Shown: positions 46,262 to 58,064, counted from the stretch's first letter. The stretch is 64,000 nucleotides of DNA from Hermatobates lingyangjiaoensis (GCA_026182355.1 JAPFBL010000230.1:470001-534000), one strand, 5' to 3'. Notes: a model not told the origin generated them from the letters alone. Numbers and translations: made by a program.

Positions 46262-46590
46262 CATGTGAGCTTAGTGGTTAACGTACTCGTCTCTGAACTG
46301 ATAGGACCAAGGTTCGATTCCCACCTGGCACTCGATTTATTCACATGGTAAGTGAATAGATCTGGGTATGTCGTCCCTCGGAGAGGACGTTAAGCTGTCG
46401 GTCCCGAGTCTGTACGATGTCAGATCCCTACTCTAATTACACTTGAGTTTAAAAAAAAATTTAAGACTCTCACTGTAGAATCAATCTTCATTGTGTGATA
46501 TCACAAAGGGCATACGAGCTTGGCCTATGAGCTCGGTCTATGTGTGTTTTCTTGTGGGACTGTCACTGCAATCTAACCTAACCTAACCTT
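46262..46590 (+). mobile_element. tRNA-derived SINE, most complete copy
   Basis: An A-box-like 'gagcttagtgg' (46267) and a B box 'ggttcgattcc' (46311-46321) stand at tRNA-like spacing, forming an internal RNA polymerase III promoter. The body contains 'gatttattcacatgg', 'gagaggacgttaagctg', 'cccgagtctgtacgatg' and 'gtagaatc'. It ends 'taacctaacctaacc' (46575-46589), which reads as CCTAA repeats. I could not pair its 3' end with a LINE in this window. Confidence 0.82.
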
Positions 46591-46599
46591 CATCGAATG

Positions 46600-47570
46600 A
46601 AGGAAAAGCTGCAACCCTTACTGGAAGTAACCTCAAACCACGAGGCCACTCAACCCACTGAATTAATGAACAGCTTATCTTGAACTTGAAAAATAACCCA
46701 ATGTGTCTTCACATTCCTTATATCAACCAGAAAATATGAATGGCAAACAACCATTTTATTATGGTCAAGAAGTTGAAGAAGTTGGTTCTATGACGAAGGT
46801 GTTGCACTGAATTTTAATTTCTTGGCCTATTTATGAACTTGATTCTTTCTGAGTAATACAAGAGTATAGAAAAGATGTTTTTTTTTCGTTTTTTATGACA
46901 ATATAGCTACTATATTTACACCATATAATTTGTGATTGAAAAAGCAAAGAAAGTGACAACAGGTTAAATAGATAGAAAACAAAGGGACAACAGATTTAAT
47001 AAATAACAAAAAGTCGACAACTGAAAGAATAAACTTAAAAGAAAGATAATATATCCAAAAAGGTTTGAACCACCGATATAATTAATATAGAAAATGTATG
47101 AAAATAGTTAATACGTTGTTCCCCATGCTAAAGATGAAGTACCTCAAACCACGGTCTCCTTGATGTTAATTGCATTTTAGTTTGGCTTACCCAAGCGCTA
47201 AGTGATTACCGACTGCTACCATGAATAGGATATGGTCATCTGAACCTAAACAAACACAGTCCAAGCCACAATCTTAAAACATTATTCAAGATCAACTGTA
47301 TTAATCCAATTAAAGCTCAACATCTTTGTTATTCAAATCAATATTGAAAATCTTTCATTAAATGGATTTTGACAAACTATTATTTTAGGCAAAAGAAACA
47401 CACATGTGTGTTCTCAATTTATATCCAATGAGGCATGTACTCGTCAAAAATTACTATTTTAAATGTACTTGAGTTCAGTAATGTAAGTTACTCTTGCTGT
47501 TTGCGAAGAGCCAAATTTTCAAAGGGAAGTAAGCGTCTGTCTTCTTTGTGTGTTTCTGAATCTACAATTT
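46600..47570. other. No gene recognised
   Basis: No supported frame. (TA)n follows at 47573-47637. Confidence 0.45.
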
Positions 47571-47593
47571 TACTATATATATATATATACATA

Positions 47594-47639
<46 letters not shown>

Positions 47640-50270
47640 TAAACCACCTGGCACCAACTGGATGGCGTGCATATGTTTACGTTACTTTATTTATATTAAA
47701 TGATTCACTTTCAATTTAAAGGATAAATTCATTGATATATTTCATTAGGTTCTCTTGTCTTTAAATGGGAAACATTGCGAGTATGAATATTCTATTTCGT
47801 TTCAAGACTGTGCGTAATTTAAAATACTTGTAACATGAACAATTTAAAAAATTAAATAAAGTCTCCTTTTTTCTTTTTACCCAAGCTCACAGTACTTTGT
47901 GTAAGCAAGATTTAACTACAATATACATTTATGTTGGCAAAACTGTAATACAAAAAATACTGCTGCAAGTTTCATCTCTAAATAAAATAAGGATGTTGCT
48001 TATTATAAAGAAAATTTTTGTTTAAATTAGTAATATTTTTTCTTAGTTAACAACAATCTTGCGCAAACGCTAAATCAACAGCATTACAGTTTTAGTAATA
48101 TATGAATATAAATAAATAAAATGAACATGAGCGAGAAAACATTGGGAAAACCAAAAAAAGGGTACTTTTCGATTTTTTTGATTCCATAAGTCAGTCAAAA
48201 GAAAAAATAATTGTGGACACTGGGAAGAAATATACCTTGAGCTGCAGTGTTGCCACCACTGGTGAATGTAAACAAAGAAAAAGTGTAAATTAACTAAAAA
48301 ATTCAAATAGTAATAAGTAAAAAAAAAAAATAATGTAAAGTAATAACCGATTGGATCGTCTACGAATCTTCTTTATATAGGAACAGGTATATTTTTGCAT
48401 TCAGTATAGAAAACAGTTGATAATGTTTTAAAAGTTGATAATGAAAGTGTCAGGGAAGATTTGGGATTATATTATCTCTTATTAATCTGAAATCTAATTA
48501 CAAGCCAGGGGCTTGGAGGTGACTGGAGTACTGGGAAGCTCTCCACGAGAGGCTGTTCTCAATCGATTCAGAATGGCCACGCCTCGCTGACTACTGGCTA
48601 TCTATTTCCTGCGGGTATGTCTCTCTGGCAACTCAATCCACTATTGTTTCCTTTCTTGAGAATATTTTACTTCAAAATGGTAGGGCGAAAAAAAAAATTA
48701 GAAATTAAAAATAGATGAAATAACATATACTTCTTGACATTCTAGAGTAGTGGTTATCAGAAGTGAATAATTTTAAGTTTTCACGGAGAAATTTCGAGCA
48801 TAATAGAACTGAAAACTAGAGCATGTATAACATTTTTCTTATATAAAAATTAACTGGGATGGATAATACTTCATTACAAAAATAAAGTAAATATATAATA
48901 ATAAACATTTAATTTCGAATCAACGTTGGGATCAAGTTCAAAGGGAAATAAGTCACTCGGCCATAAACATTAAGCACTTAATTACACAAATATGGGTGTT
49001 AATCATCTTGCTTATTTTTAACTGAACTTTGCATGACATTGTGCTCCCAGTTGATAAACTTTGCAAAGAATGAAAGTATTAACACTCTCCTTAAGTGTTT
49101 CCAAGTTCTTTTTCTTTCTTTCTTTTTTTTTTTTTTTTTAAATACGTATTGGATCTTATACAAATGGATTTCGCAAAACTCCTAAGCAAAAAAAAAGTTG
49201 TATGCATTATTAAACTCAATGGCAATTGGATGCAAAAAAAGATAACTCAGTATATGGAAGGCCCCATTACTTGTTTACGGTCTATTAAAATTTAAATTCA
49301 AGATTGTCATAAAGACTTGTGACAGACGGCTTTATATGTTATTCGATATTGTGAATAAAATTTGTCAGATCCTAAATGAAAACAAATGACAATTTCCTTG
49401 ATTTGAAAGACAAACAATCATTTTCTAACATCAAGTACAGATATATTTTTTTTTGTACCCTACTGAAAGTAGTCATTCCTTTGAAAATTGTTTTACGTAA
49501 TTTTTAGATATATTGCAAAAATGTATTTATTTTTATATACAATATTTTGACCATTTTGCAAAAAAATAAACAAAAGTAAACGCTTTATAATAATAAATTA
49601 CATTAGAAAATTAGTAGATGTTAAGACCATAAATTAACTTAGTCAAGTTTAATATTAGGTTGAGAAGGGTTCATATAAAAGCTATACAAAAGGTAATCTT
49701 CTCCAGCACACATTTGAAAATACAAAGGCTTTGCTCATTCGCTCATTCAAAAATAATTTTCAAGATATGTTTGGAGACTGGTTGTCAACAGGTTTGTGAG
49801 ACCAAGAGGTGGCTCACATCAGGGGTGTACATGGCTTTATTTCAACAGGCTCCCTAACTATTTAAAAAGTGGAAAATATTTAAAAACTGCTATATCGAAT
49901 CGTCGGTCAATTTCAGCAACATGCCTCATTCCATACTGAATATATCAAGAATTTATTTTCTCTTTATTATTTAAGGTCACTGCTTGAAGATTTTATAGAT
50001 ATTTTATATATCTTAAACACCTGTTCATAAGTTGATGTGCACTTTTTACGATGTAAATGACCTTTAAATGGTATTATTCGTCATTGTATGAACTGTGTAC
50101 ACTTGGGTTTTGATTTCCGAATCTCTTGTCTAAGGTCTAAGAACAAATAGTTCTTATCGACAAATTCTAGAATAAATCTTTCTACCAAATTCAATGTTAC
50201 AAAATTAAAAAAACAACTTTTTAAATACATGTTAGAAACCATGTTTATGGTTAGTGCCACAGATATTATT
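47640..50270. other. No gene recognised
   Basis: About 2.6 kb. Frames at 48070-48306, 49095-49295 and 49660-49857 lack motifs. A G+C-richer patch at 48505-48660 has no open frame. Confidence 0.45.
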
Positions 50271-50309
50271 ATTATAATCCGTTATACCTCATATATCGTT
50301 GGTGGAGTC

Positions 50310-50347
50310 TCCCGACCGGTTTCTCAGAGGTTTCATCATCAAAGGGA
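50310..50347 (-). ncRNA. Possible hammerhead-like motif, family I
   Basis: Minus strand: TCCC, TTTGATGA (C3 replaced by T, one extra T), a loose loop, GAA, ACCGGT (self-complementary), C, GGGA. Stem I and stem III are good, but the core change and weak stem II argue for decay or a different fold. Confidence 0.4.
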
Positions 50348-50349
50348 CT

Positions 50350-50745
50350 AAACTATGACCCACATGTCAGGGATATAAATACCTATTTTAGAAACAATGC
50401 TACATGTCTAATAAATGCCTAAATTTACTATCTTTTTTTTGTCCTGTCGTCTTTTCATGTTTTTTATACTTTAAATATTATATCTGTCTGGGTTGAGCTG
50501 TTCGTTTATTGGGTTGTCAGTGTTTCTGTGTTCATATATTTCCATTTCTTCTATTATATTCTATTTCTTACCTTTTTTGTCCTTTTATAATGAATTCAAT
50601 TGATTTTTCAATACTGTCTGGTTCATGCCCGTCTCTGTTTTCTTTCTAACTCCTCAAACTGTTCATTCTTTCACATTTTTTTGTCACTGTCGTTGTTTTT
50701 TATTCTTTTAGTTTTTTTTATAAATATATTTATTAAACTCATCGC
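50350..50745. other. T-rich DNA, no gene recognised
   Basis: Possibly the flank of the family I element. No frame is supported. Confidence 0.4.
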
Positions 50746-50746
50746 C

Positions 50747-50995
50747 TAGAGTCAGGTTAGCTCAATGGTTAATGTACTCACCTCTGGGCTGGTAGTCTGG
50801 GGTTCGATTCCCATCTGGCCTTTGATTTATTCACGAGGAAGGTGAATAAATCTGAGTAAGTCGTCCTTCGGAGAGTTTAAGCCGTCGGTCCCGAGACTGT
50901 ACGATGTCAGGTACTCCTTAAAGATTCTTACTCAAAATGCACTTGAGTTAGGCAAAATGTAGGACTTTCAATGTAGAATCTGTAGAATCACCGAC
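50747..50995 (+). mobile_element. tRNA-derived SINE, copy 4 (3'-truncated)
   Basis: The A box 'tagctcaatgg' (50758-50768) and B box 'ggttcgattcc' (50801-50811) are both near consensus. The body matches 46262-46590 up to 'gtagaatc' and then stops, without the CCTAA tail. Confidence 0.82.
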
Positions 50996-51053
50996 CAAAC
51001 AAAAAGCCGGGAAACGTCTAACGTTATCACCCACTAGGATATCAATAAAATAT

Positions 51054-51242
51054 ATATATGATCAAACCACAATAAGAAATGGGAAAACAAGACTAAGATC
51101 TTTCAACCGTAACAAGCGGTTTTCGTCAGAGTCAAAAACCCAACTGAAAGATCGGTTGAAAGATCTTAGTCTTGTTTTCCCATTTCTTATTGTGGTTTGA
51201 TCATTGATTGTTGTTTCACTTGTTTATGTGAAATCTTTATAT
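51054..51242. mobile_element. PLE-A fold-back element
   Basis: Left arm with a hammerhead on the minus strand (51080-51142; core CTGACGA, stem II GACCG changed to AACCG). The right arm retains only the part from 'ggttgaaagatctt' onward plus the terminal hairpin. It is flanked by short TA tracts. Confidence 0.75.
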
Positions 51243-51254
51243 ATATATATAAGT

Positions 51255-52020
51255 GCATTGCCTACTTGGGAATTATCACCGCCTTCCATTGTTCTTCTTT
51301 TTTATATTTATTTATAATTGTAAGTATATATTAGTGAAATGGTTTTCTGCACAAAGTATGAATCAAAATGAAATGATTATTTCGAAAAAAAATATTTTTA
51401 TATTGAAACAAAATAAGCTTTGCTTGAGGTTGAGTTTCAGAAGTATTTTGTCAGTAACTATTCGTTGGGAGTAAGTGGAACATCAAGTGCAGACATAACT
51501 CACGAAACAAAATCCTTCTATTATTAAAGGAACAACATATTTCAATCTGGTTGAGAGAAGTTTTTGTTCTGGATTTATCTGGAGAAATATATCTTTTAGG
51601 ACTAAATTGGCTTTATTGTTAGCAATGAAAAATACCTAGGCTGGCATATGCAATAAGACACCATAAGAAATAAGACTTGGCGTATCCTTCAACACGTTCA
51701 CCTCTATTTCACGCACATTTATCTTAGATTGTTAGTGAAGAAGCAAAAACGTGTTTAGATTTTCAAAGGATTTATCAATGAAAAATATATACAGAATTAG
51801 TATTCTGTTAACATTAGCAAGAGTTTCTGCATCAGATTCATTATTGATTAGTACTTTTAATCATTTTACTATTTGAAATTAATCGCTGATATTTTTCATA
51901 GTAGATTGAGAGAAACATACGAGTCCAAATGACACAATATTCGACCAACCAAGTATAAATCGCTATAATAATTAAATAATCTATTTAATACTAACATGAA
52001 GTATTTGAGAAAATATAAGC
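51255..52020. other. No feature seen
   Basis: No supported frame. Confidence 0.4.
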
Positions 52021-52032
52021 CATCTATTTTAG

Positions 52033-52137
52033 CGAAACACATGTATGATATGTATATGTACGAAACACATGTATGATATGTATATGTATGAAACACATGA
52101 ATGATATGTATATGTACGAAACACATGAATGATATGC
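52033..52137. repeat. 28-bp tandem repeat, four units
   Basis: Units begin at 52033, 52061, 52089 and 52117 with 'gaaacacatg(t/a)atgatatg'. Each differs by one or two bases; the last is incomplete. Confidence 0.95.
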
Positions 52138-52149
52138 TCTGTCGAATAG

Positions 52150-53150
52150 TTCATGAAAAAATATCATGGCTACGACATCAATCCAACCTCAGCTTTACTG
52201 AAGAAAATTTCCTTTTTAGTTCCACAGTATCCTTAGGAATAGTGTGTGGACAAGTATATATAACATATCTTCAACTTTTTCTAAAATTCACCACTGTAGT
52301 AATTAAAATTTTCTGCATAAATAACTTTAAAAAAATCCCTGAAAATCGTTGTCAACAATTGTTTGTATAGCAATGCAGGAAGTTGCTAAAGCAATTCAGA
52401 TTTTCTTAGTAAATGGGCTTGTAGGTGATCCGAAAACTCAATTCATACAGACGTCATGTTTTCGTGGATGTATTAACGAAAATATAAAGAAGAATTGAGA
52501 GTCAGTCTAAAATGACTATAAGATGTCAAGATAGCTGATGAAGTAGACAGAAAACTACTATTCATAATGAAATGAAAAAGCTTCAGAACCAGATTCTTTT
52601 AATATATAAATATAAATGCACTGCAGGCAAACATACCTTCGACGTATATTAGATTAACTGATACAATGCCGTACCGATGTTTAGCCATCTATTTATCTAT
52701 GAAGCTACTAAGAGGTATACGAAAATCTCTTTTACAAAGAAAACTTACTAAAGAGTCTTTGATTGAAGTATAATTCATGCTACATGATGTAAGCAGACTT
52801 TACAAAATTGAGGCAATGAAGATTGAATGAAATAATGCTATTATAGGTAATCAAAGAATAATTTAAATAATTACCAAGTTTTAAGAGCTTCTGTAATATC
52901 TTTAAAATTGAAAAGTCCTAGAAGTTTCAAACACTACTTGGAACTAGATCATTGTTGACTAAACAACAAAGCTGTCCTACTTTCTGTCTGCCTCCCGACT
53001 CCATCTCCAGCTTTTAACTACTTCTATGATTAATATTTCATTACTGATTAAACATCTTGAAAAAGTAATGTCAACAAAAGAGAATGATCCAACCAGTGTC
53101 TCAAATATTACTTATCTTACCTCATGTAATGTTTTCGATTTTAAATATTA
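52150..53150. other. No gene recognised
   Basis: A+T-rich. An 89-codon frame (52101-52370) starts in the minisatellite and shows no domain. Confidence 0.45.
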
Positions 53151-53188
53151 ATATATATATATATATAAAGAATAAAGAGAACATGTTT

Positions 53189-54484
53189 TCAGTTTGTTTT
53201 TTTCTTAAAAGGTCCGTAATAGAACCAGGTAGTCCAGGTTTTAACTTTGGTGATTTGCTTTAAAAGCCAAGCTAAAAGGCTAAACTCTGCAAGCCGGCTG
53301 ACCCACTTTAGTGACAAGCTATTCTTGAGTGTAATCGCTAAAGAAGATTTCTGAGACCTTTGAGAGATAAGTCTTCGACCTTTTTGAAAAATTGACATTA
53401 ACAATTCATCTTCTTTTCTTAACTTCTTTGCTGAATATAACTTTCTACCATATAATCGTAAAAAACTTGTTTTTGTATACAAAGCTGGATATTTGCAAAA
53501 ACAAACACAACCATCATTGCAATAGCTGTTTAACTCTGTTCCACTGTCTTCGAAAACCAACTCAGCTGCTTTTTTCCAGATTGTTTCATCTTCCTTACTC
53601 GAACATTTATCTTCATCTTCTTTCTTTATTGTCATTGTAGTATTACATTTTTCATTGCTCTTTCTTTGACAAACATCTTTACTTGTTTCTTCAACTTTCT
53701 CTTCAACTTTCTCTTCAACTTTTCCCTTTGCTTTTGATTTAATATGTAATTTTTCACTAGCCACTCTTCTTAAACAAACATACTCATAACTAGGATAAGT
53801 TTCAGTAACATCACTACTATAATCGAAAAAGTTTTTTTTTATTAAGTTCAGTGATGATGAAGTTTGATTAGCCTTTCTCTTTAAATCAAATTCAAAAGAT
53901 ATTTTTTCTGTATTAGGCTTTTTTTTTAAATTAGGTTGAAAAGTTATATTTTCTTTCTTTGGTTTTAAGTCCAAACTAATTAACAATTTTCTTTCCTTTT
54001 CCCATTTATCTAAAAAGTTACCATTAACATCTTTCTTTTCGAAACCATCACTTGAATTTAACCAATCAGTTACTTGTAAATTCACTCCGGTTAAGCGCTC
54101 CAATAATCTGGAGGAGATTTTGCTGAGTCTAAGTTTCTTAGCACAAGGGATCACAGTAATAGTTAAAGTTTTCCACTCTACCTCTTCTATCAATGTTTCT
54201 CTGTAATCATTCATGACATTATTACATACCAATTTGGCTTTTTCCTTTTTTGTTTCTATTCTTTTATCATCAACCTTCATTTTTCCTTTATTGTATAACC
54301 TTCCTCTTATATAAACCTTCTTTAGCTTTTCTCTACTATCTTTGACAAATAAACAAGGAACTTCACCATCAAATTCTAAACCTGTTTGACCAGTCGAAGT
54401 CACTGTGCAAGAGTTTTTCAAAACCCATTGCTTTTCTATTAAGTGTTTGATCATTCGAACAGGACTCCTATCTTTTCTATTCAT
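53189..54484 (-). CDS. Unknown protein, 431-codon uninterrupted frame
   Basis: By far the longest non-repetitive frame here. It is Lys/Glu/Ser-rich with no signal peptide. The first ~150 residues look folded (TGQTGLEFDGEVPCLFV near 32-48, KKVYIRGRLYNKGK near 55-68, WKTLTITVIPCAKKLRLSKI near 104-123). The middle is low-complexity, with three VEEK repeats (about 260-270). The C-terminal ~130 residues hold a Cys cluster (CNDGCVCFCKYP, about 326) and a WVSRLAEFSLLAWLLKQI segment. An in-frame stop lies upstream, but 'ttttctag' two bases before the ATG could also be a splice acceptor, so it may be one large exon. I do not recognise the family. Confidence 0.6.
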   Translation of the reverse strand: MNRKDRSPVRMIKHLIEKQWVLKNSCTVTSTGQTGLEFDGEVPCLFVKDSREKLKKVYIRGRLYNKGKMKVDDKRIETKKEKAKLVCNNVMNDYRETLIEEVEWKTLTITVIPCAKKLRLSKISSRLLERLTGVNLQVTDWLNSSDGFEKKDVNGNFLDKWEKERKLLISLDLKPKKENITFQPNLKKKPNTEKISFEFDLKRKANQTSSSLNLIKKNFFDYSSDVTETYPSYEYVCLRRVASEKLHIKSKAKGKVEEKVEEKVEETSKDVCQRKSNEKCNTTMTIKKEDEDKCSSKEDETIWKKAAELVFEDSGTELNSYCNDGCVCFCKYPALYTKTSFLRLYGRKLYSAKKLRKEDELLMSIFQKGRRLISQRSQKSSLAITLKNSLSLKWVSRLAEFSLLAWLLKQITKVKTWTTWFYYGPFKKKTN

Positions 54485-54822
54485 TGCTAGAAAATTTAAA
54501 AAATAATTCTAAAATTGAATAATTTAAACTGACTTTTCTATCAATAATAAGTAACAGGTAGCAATATTTACAAATTATTTATTTACAATTAATGAGAGGA
54601 TTCACTTTGTAAATTCCCTTCTTTACTGTATAGTTTCTGCAGTTATCGATCTTTTGACGGAATGTTTAAAAACTCTAAATAGCATTGAAAACTGGTCATA
54701 TGAGAAAGTTGTTGGGATACACAATGAATTATTAATATGGACTTAACAGGTCGGTGATAAACCTAAACTCACTTTTAATTTACTAGCCAGAGTTCATAAT
54801 GTAAGAAGCTGATTGATATTAA

Positions 54823-54925
54823 GTTAGGTTAGGTTCCAGTGGGAAAAGCACACATAAGTCAATGAATGACCCTTTGTGATACTCCAATGATAATTCTACA
54901 TTGAGAGTCCTAAATAGTTGACTAT
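54823..54925 (-). mobile_element. tRNA-derived SINE, 3' fragment
   Basis: 'taagttaggttaggttcc' (tail complement), 'tgaccctttgtgatactcc' and 'ctacattgagagtcctaaa' are the minus-sense end of the SINE at 46262-46590. The head is missing. Confidence 0.7.
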
Positions 54926-55415
54926 TATTTAAAGTATTGACCGAATACTTTAATAACAAAACTCAAAGTAGATGGCATTAGTTAGAAGGTCATGTTATAA
55001 GGTGCAATGTTTCCATGAAGGTAGTTTTTAATGAACTCAAAATGATTGAACTGTGCATCTGAATATTTTATGGAACAAAAATATGTATAATTTCCCCAAG
55101 AACTAATAGAATTTTATAATAAAAAAACTATAGTATACATGTAATTATCGCTGTTTTCAACGACTATATATACGGCTTTATGTTCTGGGTAGATTTATGT
55201 TCGGAGTTTCTTTTATTACTTCATCTTTTTTGCTACTTTTTTGTTACCGTTTCTTTAAAACAATTAGTGAGCTCATAGAATGTACGCATCTGTTGAATGC
55301 ATATCTTTCTATAATAAATAGAAAAAGGTAACTTTAGTTTTAATTTGAATTTTACCATTTTTCAATTGAAATAACTAATCAATAAATCACATCACAGGCC
55401 ATTACTAGTAAGCAC
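54926..55415. other. No feature seen
   Basis: A+T-rich DNA between the SINE fragment and the hAT element. Confidence 0.4.
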
Positions 55416-56295
55416 CAGTGATAGGATTCAGCCAGTTCGCATCGGTTCGTGCGAACCGGTACTTAAAATATTATGAGTTCGGTGAACCGGTTGTTAAAGT
55501 TACGTAAACCCCTATTCAGACCTGTATTAATTAGCCCACTATCAAACTCCACAAGTATTGCGTGACTCACGTAATTTGTGCATGTATGACAACGTAATTT
55601 GCGCATGTATATAGCCTATATATAACTAAACAATTTAGTTTCGTTTGCGTACCTGTTACAGTGCTCAAACTGCTCATGACAGTGCATGTTCAGTTGGTCT
55701 AGACTACATTAGGCCTAGATTTAACTTTTACTTCTGAATGAAATATTGAATATTTTTAGACCTAATTTCCTGAAATCGCCAGATTAAAGTAAGTGTTTGT
55801 TTAGATAAATAATTCAGGGATGGCTGCCCCTGAAATTTTACAACAAGAATTTTCTGAAGGACCTAGTTTTAATGATGATATTTTGAATGAAATGTCATTG
55901 CTCAGTAATGCCCTTCAAGCAAGAGGCAAGAGGAGAAAACCTTATAAAGAGGTCTATTAAAGCATTAGAATTGCTTAAGGACAATATAGGGAGGGACATT
56001 TGAAAAAGAAATTGATGAGAGGGTTGCTTGAGACGCATTCAAAGAGGTCCAGTTTACTGAAAACCACAGATTTGTTAGCCTACCTCGTCAAAAGCTACTG
56101 TAAGCAATAATAGAAAATATGAAAAAAAGACTGATCACTGGTGATCATGTTAAAGCAACAAGCAATGAGCAGGAAAACTTCCTTGAGCTATTTAACTCGT
56201 CGAACTCATATTTTAAGCACCTGTTCGCGAACCGGTGAGAACAGACGATCTGATTTCTTAGAGCCTGTTCTTAAAAAAATTGAATCCCACCACTG
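55416..56295 (+). mobile_element. hAT element, non-autonomous, about 880 bp
   Basis: Terminal inverted repeats: cagtgataggattca at 55416-55430 and the complement of tgaatcccaccactg at 56281-56295. The flanking 8-mers gtaagcac and gtaaatac match at six of eight places, fitting an old 8-bp hAT target duplication. Subterminal 'gaaccgg' blocks are present at both ends. The interior keeps decayed coding text (MAAPEILQQEFSEGPSFNDD from 55819; a broken stretch with QRGPVY and PRQKLL later). Transposase activity is lost. Confidence 0.82.
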
Positions 56296-56299
56296 GTAA

Positions 56300-57880
56300 A
56301 TACGATATCTAACTTTGGTTGAAACATATATGATACTCATCATACTGTATATAATGATAGAAATCAGTCATATCGTGTGGTAGATCATGAATAGACAAAT
56401 AGAACATATTTCGAGTGTTAAATATATCATGTGTTTTAAATCACATTTCAATTACATCATAATAATATTATAATTAATAAAAAAGAAATGAAACATAATA
56501 CTTTATTTTAATTTTTTGTTCTTGCATTGTTTTAAATGTTTAACTAGCTATGTATTAATCGTATTTTTTGCCTTAAAATATATAACATGATAATGATAGT
56601 TTGCTGTTCATTATTTTTCTAATTAAAAGAAAGACAACATTTAAGAAATTTTTTATTGATCTTAGGGTTATTAACATGAAAAAGATAATCGAATCGAGTC
56701 AGTGAAATCTAATATTTAACTATTTTAGCGGTACATTCACCTTCAAGGTAACCAAAAATTCATTAAAATATGACTGTAACATACTGAAGAAAAGTATTAT
56801 ATGAAAAATTATTTATCTAGAATTGCTAATAATTTGTAAGAAATATGAAAATATGAAAAAGTAAATTTTCAATGACAAAATATTTATCAAAAGAAGCTGA
56901 AAACTCATACATAAAAAAGACTAAGAATCTAAACAAATTTCATTAATATTTTCAAACAAGGGAGCTTCAAGAGTTATTAAAAAAATATTGAATACATACT
57001 TTAGTTCATTAAATTTTCTAAAAATTAATCAGTTTTGAATAGAGAAGATGAAGCAAACAATCTTAATTACAAAATCTTCTTGCCGCTATATAATAAATAA
57101 AATAATTATTTCGCCTTTACCATATTCTTTGATGAAGACTTCCATTGTATCATTAAAGAGCCATTTATTATTTTGTTTTTTAATTAAGAACGGTTTAGTA
57201 CTACATTGCAGGCATATTAATATTAGAATAATTAATTAATCTAACACTTTAAGTGTTGAAATTTATCAGTTGTGATTCATAGTTAAAGAAGTTAGCGTTG
57301 ATTTGATTAATCTAACTGAAGAATACTCACTTCCATGTCCATTATTTTATTATTACAGATATTAAAATGAATTAAACACAATATCTACTTTTTCGTATCC
57401 AGGTAAACACCATTCCCATCATATAGAATTCTTACATTCTTTATTCTCGATATCAAGTTACAACTGACTTTCTAATAATCCTCCAGAAGGATGATGAATA
57501 GGGGGGAAAAAAGTCATTTTTCAGGCAGAGATTTGTAGGAGGATGCTATTTTATACTTAAAATGAAAAGAAATGAATTTACTTTTTATTTCTGAATATTG
57601 ACTTTTGGTCGCTCTTTCTTCTTAACAAGTCACTATTAATATGCCTCCCTTTCCTATCTGTCTTTTCCTCCTTTAACTCACTTCCTTATCTAACTCACTC
57701 TTAATTAATCCGCTCTCTCACTCTCACTAGCCCTCAGTTCCTCTCCTGTCAAGTCTATCTCACAATTCATTTCAACTGCCCTCACATTTTCCACAATATC
57801 CAACCCTCATAACTAAGTCACTCTTATTTTCTCTTTCACCACATTAGTATATCATTTTAATTTGAGTGTTAACTTAATAC
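56300..57880. other. No gene recognised
   Basis: A+T-rich; a C+T-rich patch at 57640-57850. No supported frame. Confidence 0.45.
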
Positions 57881-57884
57881 TCTC

Positions 57885-57941
57885 TCTCATATATATATAT
57901 ATATATTATATTATATATATTATATATATATATATATATAT
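57885..57941. repeat. (TA)n microsatellite
   Basis: Interrupted TA tract left of a single PLE-A arm. Confidence 0.9.
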
Positions 57942-57942
57942 A

Positions 57943-58062
57943 ATGATTTAACATAAACACGTGAAACAACAATCAATGATCAAGCCACAATAAGAAAATG
58001 GGAAAAGAAGACTAAGATCTTTCAACCGTAACAAGCGGTCTTCGTCAGAGTCAAAAACCCAA

Positions 58063-58064
<2 letters not shown>
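57943..58064 (-). mobile_element. Single PLE-A arm with hammerhead-like motif
   Basis: One minus-sense arm. The hammerhead lies at 57999-58061 with an intact core (CTGACGA, GACCG/CGGTT, GAA, AGATCT). The arm ends at 'acccaac' and passes straight into (TA)n (58065-58119), then PLE-B. Confidence 0.75.

Noticed and set aside
46262..46335. A functional tRNA gene
   Set aside because: A and B boxes are present but no cloverleaf with an acceptor stem can be drawn, and the sequence continues as a dispersed repeat. It is a SINE head.
46575..46590. Interstitial telomere repeat
   Set aside because: Only about three units, always at the end of the same SINE, so it is the SINE tail.
52033..52137. CRISPR array
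   Set aside because: The 28-bp units are contiguous, without spacers, in a eukaryotic genome.
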